A DNA stretch of 8,277 bases from Microcaldota archaeon (lineage in GTDB: Archaea; Micrarchaeota; Micrarchaeia; Micrarchaeales; CABMGC01): contig DAHVAU010000001.1 in NCBI GenBank assembly GCA_027314465.1, forward strand, positions 1 to 8,277. Direction: 5' to 3'. Of the stretch, positions 4,951 through 8,277 are shown piece by piece (the first letter of the stretch is position 1; each line of letters starts with the position of its first letter). The translations under genes and the position numbers were made by a program. The notes below the pieces were generated by a model that worked only from the letters and a program-made list of their open reading frames with translations, did not search any database and was not told the DNA's origin.

Positions 4951-6016
4951 GCCTTGGGAGAAATTGGTCTATAAAAGATCTGAAATAAACTGGGCTGGGC
5001 GTACTTTGCGTGAAACTGCAGTCTCAGAATCCGATAGAGATACGGCATTGGAGATATTAGATAATTGGAGAGCAGTCCACAGCTATCCGATGCATGTTTT
5101 CTATATACGATTGAAAAACGTCTCAAAGAGATTGGATGATAACTCTTTGGTTGCACAACGTCTAAAACGTGTTCCTGCAATAATAGCAAAATTAGGGAGA
5201 AGCTATCATGGAAATGTGCCATCTATGGAGCTCTACCAGATGCAAGATATAGGAGGGTGTAGAGCTATTTTATCAAACGTTGATTTTGCGAGAAAATTGT
5301 GTGAAGAATACTATCTAAGGGGGGACTTGAAACATGCCCGTACGGGTTTTAAGGACTATATCAGCAACCCTAAAGCAGATGGCTATAGAAGCATTCATTT
5401 AATATATAGATACAACAGCGACAAGCAAAGAAAAAAAGAGTATAATGGACTATTAGTGGAGGTTCAGATAAGGTCTAGACTGCAGCATCTTTGGGCAACG
5501 GCAGTTGAGACCGTAGGTTTTTTCACAAGAGAAGCTATTAAGTCTAATGAAGGATCACCAGAATGGCAAGAGTTTTTTAGGCTAGTTAGTTCTGCTTTTG
5601 CTAAAATTGAAAAGTGTCCGATTGTACCGCAGACTCCAGAAAATGAAGAAGAGCTATACACCCAAATAAAACAGAAGGAAAGAGAGTTAGGAGTTGTGAG
5701 TAAGATGCAAGGTTGGGCGAGTGCTTTAAGAGTGTTTAGTGAACAGACCAAAAAAAGGGGGAAAGTTAGATTTTTCTTGCTGGAATTGGATATTAAAGGG
5801 GAAAAACTTACTGTTCATTCCTACACTAACGATGAAGAACAGAAAGCGCTTGACGAATACGCTGCTTTGGAAAAAAGATATAGTGGGAATAAGGAATATG
5901 ATGTCGTTCTTGCGAGTGTAGATGCAGCACACGATTTGGAAAAAGCCTATCCAAATTATTATGCTGATACAGATCAGTTCATAAGATATCTGAACAATAT
6001 CTTACATAAGTACTAG
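4949..6016 (+). CDS. RelA/SpoT nucleotidyltransferase-domain protein (putative (p)ppGpp synthetase or toxSAS-like enzyme)
   Basis: Predicted pyrophosphotransferase moving pyrophosphate from ATP to a 3' hydroxyl, classically GDP/GTP giving (p)ppGpp; toxic small alarmone synthetases can instead make (pp)pApp or modify tRNA CCA ends. The RelA_SpoT domain covers about residues 50-195: basic VAQRLKRVPAIIAKLGR (68-84), metal-site MQDIGGCRAI (98-107), substrate loop DYISNPKADGYRSIHLIY (136-153) with Tyr146, and VEVQIRSRLQHLWATAVE (170-187). Catalytic residues appear intact. There is no HD hydrolase domain and no TGS/ACT domain. A C-terminal region (about 230-355), ending YDVVLASV...AYPNYYADTDQFI, recalls a group of bacterial RelA/SpoT-domain proteins of similar length. 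ATG 4949 is preferred to an in-frame TTG at 4931 because of the TATA spacing. A/T-rich codon use differs sharply from all neighbours; no partner gene is adjacent. Bacterial origin by transfer is inferred. Confidence 0.9.
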   Translation: MPWEKLVYKRSEINWAGRTLRETAVSESDRDTALEILDNWRAVHSYPMHVFYIRLKNVSKRLDDNSLVAQRLKRVPAIIAKLGRSYHGNVPSMELYQMQDIGGCRAILSNVDFARKLCEEYYLRGDLKHARTGFKDYISNPKADGYRSIHLIYRYNSDKQRKKEYNGLLVEVQIRSRLQHLWATAVETVGFFTREAIKSNEGSPEWQEFFRLVSSAFAKIEKCPIVPQTPENEEELYTQIKQKERELGVVSKMQGWASALRVFSEQTKKRGKVRFFLLELDIKGEKLTVHSYTNDEEQKALDEYAALEKRYSGNKEYDVVLASVDAAHDLEKAYPNYYADTDQFIRYLNNILHKY

Positions 6017-6031
6017 TTGTACGAGATGGGC

Positions 6032-6080
6032 CTGTCGGAATAATCCAAAGGTTGTCGGAATAATGCCATTAAACCGACAA
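6032..6080 (+). repeat. Tandem TGTCGGAATAAT repeats with an inverted CCGACAA
   Basis: TGTCGGAATAAT occurs at 6033-6044 and again at 6053-6064 (20-base period). TTGTCGG (6052-6058) can then pair with CCGACAA (6074-6080), a 7-base stem with a 15-base loop. It lies 16 bases after the RelA/SpoT-domain stop codon, so it could be an RNA 3' hairpin, a protein binding site, or an end of the inserted segment. A degenerate ATCGGAATT follows at 6101-6109. Confidence 0.65.
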
Positions 6081-6084
6081 AGCT

Positions 6085-6099
6085 TGTGATCCTGGCTTT
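6085..6099 (+). repeat. Right copy of 15-base direct repeat TGTGATCCTGGCTTT
   Basis: Identical to 4655-4669 and in the same orientation, 1,430 bases apart. It lies between the RelA/SpoT-domain gene and the rpoH promoter, so an insertion bounded by the pair would leave the rpo operon promoter intact. Confidence 0.8.
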
Positions 6100-6128
6100 T
6101 ATCGGAATTCTTGGGCAGGTAAAGAAGG

Positions 6129-6137
6129 CTTATAAAT
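6129..6137 (+). promoter_or_regulatory. TATA box of the rpoH-rpoB''-rpoB' operon
   Basis: CTTATAAAT (centre near 6133) predicts transcription starting near 6159 and a leader of about 38 bases. A second, weaker TTATAAG at 6149-6155 would give a start near 6177 and a leader of about 20 bases. Either leader contains the AGGTGA ribosome binding site at 6187. Confidence 0.6.
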
Positions 6138-6154
6138 CCTTTTGTATCTTATAA

Positions 6155-6170
6155 GTAACGAACCCGTTAC
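6155..6170. promoter_or_regulatory. Palindrome GTAACG-AACC-CGTTAC in the rpoH promoter/leader
   Basis: Perfect 6-base arms around a 4-base centre, placed over the predicted start of transcription (first TATA) or just upstream of it (second TATA). The placement suits a repressor operator; it could also fold as a small hairpin at the 5' end of the mRNA. The function is inferred from position only. Confidence 0.45.
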
Positions 6171-6186
6171 TCCTAGTGCTTATTTT

Positions 6187-6192
6187 AGGTGA
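6187..6192 (+). promoter_or_regulatory. Ribosome binding site of rpoH
   Basis: AGGTGA, 4 bases before the TTG start. It makes the non-ATG start credible; an in-frame TAG lies directly before that TTG. The same AGGTGA word serves rpoB' downstream. Confidence 0.8.
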
Positions 6193-6196
6193 ATAG

Positions 6197-6427
6197 TTGG
6201 CTTCAAAGAGCAATCACGAACTCGTCCCGGAACACGCAATAATGAGCGAAAAGGAAATCAAGGAGCTTACCGAGAGGATGAGGATAGGGGTAGGCAACCT
6301 GCCCAAGATATTTGACACTGATCCGCAGGCCGTAGCCCTAGAGGCAAAGCCCGGACAGGTAATAAAGATACACAGGAAGGACGGCAAGATAGAATACGAC
6401 TACTACAGGATAGTAGTGCAGAGCTGA
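6197..6427 (+). CDS. rpoH: DNA-directed RNA polymerase subunit H (RPB5 C-terminal-like)
   Basis: Small subunit of archaeal RNA polymerase, equivalent to the C-terminal domain of eukaryotic RPB5, placed near the downstream DNA jaw. The 76-residue length is typical. Family landmarks are NHELVPEHAIMSEKEIKEL near the N-terminus, LPKIFDTDPQAVALEAKPGQVIKIHRK in the middle and the closing YDYYRIVVQ. The TTG start at 6197 is forced by an in-frame TAG immediately upstream and supported by AGGTGA 4 bases before it. It is first in the operon, 29 bases ahead of rpoB''; placing rpoH before the B subunit genes is the usual archaeal order. It has GC-rich codon use, unlike the adjoining RelA/SpoT-domain gene. 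Confidence 0.96.
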   Translation: MASKSNHELVPEHAIMSEKEIKELTERMRIGVGNLPKIFDTDPQAVALEAKPGQVIKIHRKDGKIEYDYYRIVVQS

Positions 6428-6456
6428 GTAGTCAGCACACTTACAATTGTGATTAT

Positions 6457-7926
6457 ATGGCAAACGAATTGCTTGCATCGTACCTAGAGTCGAATTCATT
6501 GGTCACGCACCAGGTGGAGAGCTTCAACAGGTTCCTGGATTCGGGAATACAGGCCGTTGTGGACCGCCAGAACACCATAGAGCCCAGCGTTGAGGGATTC
6601 GCGCTCAAACTAGGCAAGGTTAGGCTGGAGAAGGCCTCCGTAATAGAGGCAGACGGATCCAGAAGGCCGATAATGCCTAATGAGACAAGGCTCAGGAACC
6701 TCACGTATGCCGCGCCGATATTCATAGAGGTGGTGCCTGTAATAAGGGGCATAGAGAAGTCAGCATCGTTCGGGGAGGTATTCGTAGGTGAGCTGCCAAT
6801 CATGGTAAGGAGCAACATGTGCTACATGAAGACCGTGACAAAGCAGCAGATGATAGAGAACGGCGAGGATACTGACGACCCTGGAGGCTACTTCGTGATC
6901 AAGGGAGTGGAAAGGGTATTGATAGGGCTTGAGGACGTTGCCGCAAACCGCATAATAACAACAAAGAAGAAGAGCGGGGACAAGGTCACAAGCGTGGTGT
7001 TCTCAACAGCCCCGGGATTCAGGGCAAGGTGCGTGGTTACAAGGACGCAGGGAGGCACGTTCACGGTTGACTTCCCGACAGTGCCAAAGAGCCTCAACTT
7101 CATCCTGCTGCTAAAGGCCCTTGGACTTAAGAACGCAGATATCAGCGCATACGCAGACCTCCTGTCTTTCAAGAACGACATAATGCTCAACCTTGAGCTA
7201 TCAGACCAAAAGGACCTCTCATCGGCTGAGGCGCTCGTGGAGCTGGGCAAGCTCTCAGCGCCAGGCCAGGCCAAGGAGTACCAGCAGAAGAGGGCAGAGA
7301 CGCAGATAGACAACTACCTTCTGCCCCACATAGGAGAGAGCTCTGAGAACAGGTACGATAAGGGCAAGTACCTGATACAGATGGCAAGGAGGTCCACGGT
7401 GATAGCCAGCGGGCTCGCCAAGGAAGATGACAAGGACCACTACGGCAACAAGAGGGTCAAGTACTCCGGAGAGCTCATGGAGGAGCTGTTCGCATACGCT
7501 TTCAGGTTCTTCGCAAAGGAGGTCAAGTACCAGATAGAGAGGACCAGCGCAAGGGGCAGGAAGCTCAGCATACAGTCTATAATCAACCCTGACACCATAA
7601 CCGAGAGGATAGCCTACGCCATGGGCACAGGCACATGGGTGGCTGGACAGACCGGGGTGTCGCAGGTGCTTGACAGGACCAACCTGATAAGCACATACAC
7701 GCACCTTAGGAGGGTGAAGTCGCCTCTTGCAAAGAAGCACCCGCACTTCAAGGCCAGGGACGTGCACGGGACGCAGTGGGGCAAGATCTGCCCTTCGGAG
7801 ACGCCTGAAGGCCAGGAAGTAGGGCTTACCAAGTACCTGGCAGTGATGTCAAAGATAACTGTGGGCGCGGATGAAGCTTCAACTGAGCAGAAGATCAAGG
7901 AGATCAGAAAGGTTGAGCCAATATAG
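6457..7926 (+). CDS. rpoB2: RNA polymerase subunit B'' (N-terminal half of split B/RPB2)
   Basis: N-terminal half of the second-largest RNA polymerase subunit, forming protrusion, lobe and fork around the DNA channel. At 489 residues it is of normal B'' size. Landmarks in order are NRFLDSGIQAVV in the N-terminal protrusion, GELPIMVRSNMC, DPGGYFVIKGVERVLIGLE, the lobe, DKDHYGNKRVKYSGELMEELF, YAMGTGTW, the fork-loop region GVSQVLDRTNLISTYTHLRRVKSPL, and HGTQWGKICPSETPEGQEVGLTKYLA. It stops with TAG shortly after this last block, where split B subunits divide, and rpoB' starts 9 bases later. The start is ATG at 6457 with only a weak GTGA ahead of it, so it may depend on ribosomes arriving from rpoH. 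A split B subunit is known from methanogens and haloarchaea. Confidence 0.97.
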   Translation: MANELLASYLESNSLVTHQVESFNRFLDSGIQAVVDRQNTIEPSVEGFALKLGKVRLEKASVIEADGSRRPIMPNETRLRNLTYAAPIFIEVVPVIRGIEKSASFGEVFVGELPIMVRSNMCYMKTVTKQQMIENGEDTDDPGGYFVIKGVERVLIGLEDVAANRIITTKKKSGDKVTSVVFSTAPGFRARCVVTRTQGGTFTVDFPTVPKSLNFILLLKALGLKNADISAYADLLSFKNDIMLNLELSDQKDLSSAEALVELGKLSAPGQAKEYQQKRAETQIDNYLLPHIGESSENRYDKGKYLIQMARRSTVIASGLAKEDDKDHYGNKRVKYSGELMEELFAYAFRFFAKEVKYQIERTSARGRKLSIQSIINPDTITERIAYAMGTGTWVAGQTGVSQVLDRTNLISTYTHLRRVKSPLAKKHPHFKARDVHGTQWGKICPSETPEGQEVGLTKYLAVMSKITVGADEASTEQKIKEIRKVEPI

Positions 7927-7930
7927 GTGA
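7925..7930 (+). promoter_or_regulatory. Ribosome binding site of rpoB'
   Basis: AGGTGA shares two bases with the TAG stop of rpoB'' and lies 5 bases before the ATG of rpoB'. The arrangement lets a terminating ribosome restart, which would help keep the two B fragments in equal amounts. Confidence 0.8.
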
Positions 7931-7935
7931 TGTTT

Positions 7936-8277
7936 ATGGCAAAGAAGGATGCAAAGCAGAGAGCGTACGTCTATATCAATGGAAAGGTAATGGGCACAGT
8001 CGAAGACCCGGCGCAGTTCGTGGCTGAGATCAGGGGCGCAAGGAGGAAGGGAATGATCTCGGGAGAGGTCAACGTATCGCATTCAGAAAGGCTCAACGCA
8101 GTCAACGTCAACACCGACAGGGGCAGGATAAGAAAGCCCTACATAATAGTTGATAACAAGCAGCCAAGACTCACTGCTGACATGATCGCAAAGCTTAGGA
8201 GCAAGGAGATAAACTTCAACTACCTGCTAAGGAACGGGATTCTGGAGTACCTTGACGCTGATGAGGAGGAGAATGCG
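7936..8277 (+). CDS. rpoB1: RNA polymerase subunit B' (C-terminal half of split B/RPB2), first 114 residues
   Basis: C-terminal half of the second-largest polymerase subunit; the full protein carries the external, hybrid-binding, wall and clamp domains and catalytic-centre residues, all beyond the right edge here. The 114 codons seen (from ATG at 7936) match the region just after the split: YVYINGKVMGTVEDPAQFVAEI, RGARRKGMISGEVNVSHS, NTDRGRIRKPYIIVDNKQPRLT, and LLRNGILEYLDADEEENA, the conserved acidic stretch of RPB2. The frame is open to the last base. It follows rpoB'' by 9 bases with a strong AGGTGA, so the operon certainly continues past the window; A' and A'' subunit genes would be the usual next members. 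Confidence 0.96.
   Translation, partial: MAKKDAKQRAYVYINGKVMGTVEDPAQFVAEIRGARRKGMISGEVNVSHSERLNAVNVNTDRGRIRKPYIIVDNKQPRLTADMIAKLRSKEINFNYLLRNGILEYLDADEEENA

Noticed and set aside
4931..4951. TTG at 4931 as the start of the RelA/SpoT-domain gene
   Set aside because: It would precede the transcription start predicted from the TATA box at 4919; ATG 4949 has the exact leaderless spacing.
4229..6120. tRNA-Gly 3' end as an attachment site for the inserted segment
   Set aside because: No second copy of the tRNA 3' end (TTCAAATCCCGG or CGATCGCA) was found to the right of the RelA/SpoT-domain gene; the flanking 15-base repeats lie outside the tRNA.
7255..7767. 170-residue minus-strand frame inside rpoB''
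   Set aside because: Lies wholly within a clearly coding B'' gene; its Leu/Val/Pro-rich sequence is the reverse of conserved polymerase codons.
1..8277. CRISPR array, transposase or integrase
   Set aside because: No regularly spaced repeats of CRISPR type and no frame with transposase or recombinase motifs were seen on either strand.

Overview
The window is archaeal chromosome. Evidence: a split RNA polymerase B subunit (B'' followed by B') with RpoH upstream, an archaeal/eukaryotic-type TrpRS, a Kae1-Bud32 (KEOPS) pair, a tRNA without encoded CCA, TATA boxes about 26 bases before starts, and AGGTGA-type ribosome binding sites. The compact layout, GC-rich coding with many AUA and AGG codons, and frequent TTG/GTG starts would fit a small-genome lineage such as Micrarchaeota/DPANN, but that is an inference; the sequence alone does not fix the taxon.

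Layout. 1-552 (+): 3' part of S-adenosylhomocysteine hydrolase. 743-2322 (-): kae1 then bud32, overlapping by 4 bases, for tRNA t6A synthesis. 2350-2363: a single TATA-like sequence that seems to serve both kae1 (leftward) and an NT5C-like HAD phosphatase (rightward, 2382-2996). The phosphatase runs tail-to-tail, with a 21-base overlap, into trpS (2976-about 4061 or 4094, -). 4164-4236 (+): tRNA-Gly(UCC) with an unusual C33. 4245-4595 (-): unrecognised 116-aa protein. 4596-6196: an AT-rich island holding a 355-aa RelA/SpoT nucleotidyltransferase-domain protein (4949-6016) between two exact 15-base direct repeats (4655 and 6085), plus a family of TGTCGGAATAAT-like repeats. 6197-8277 (+): the RNA polymerase operon rpoH-rpoB''-rpoB', running off the right edge.

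How it fits together. Most genes are core information-processing or methyl-cycle housekeeping: tRNA modification, tRNA charging, a tRNA and RNA polymerase. The outlier is the RelA/SpoT-domain gene. Its base composition is much lower in GC than its neighbours (22 of 60 G+C in 5101-5160 against 37 of 60 in 7201-7260, counted by hand). It has its own leaderless promoter, resembles bacterial proteins, and is flanked by direct repeats beside a tRNA gene. It is best read as a horizontally acquired alarmone-synthetase or toxSAS-like cargo gene inserted between a tRNA locus and the rpo operon. This is the most interesting part of the window.

Other points of note are a TrpRS whose family-conserved N-terminus extends upstream of the first ordinary start codon, the C33 of the tRNA-Gly, and a GTAACG/CGTTAC palindrome in the rpoH leader.
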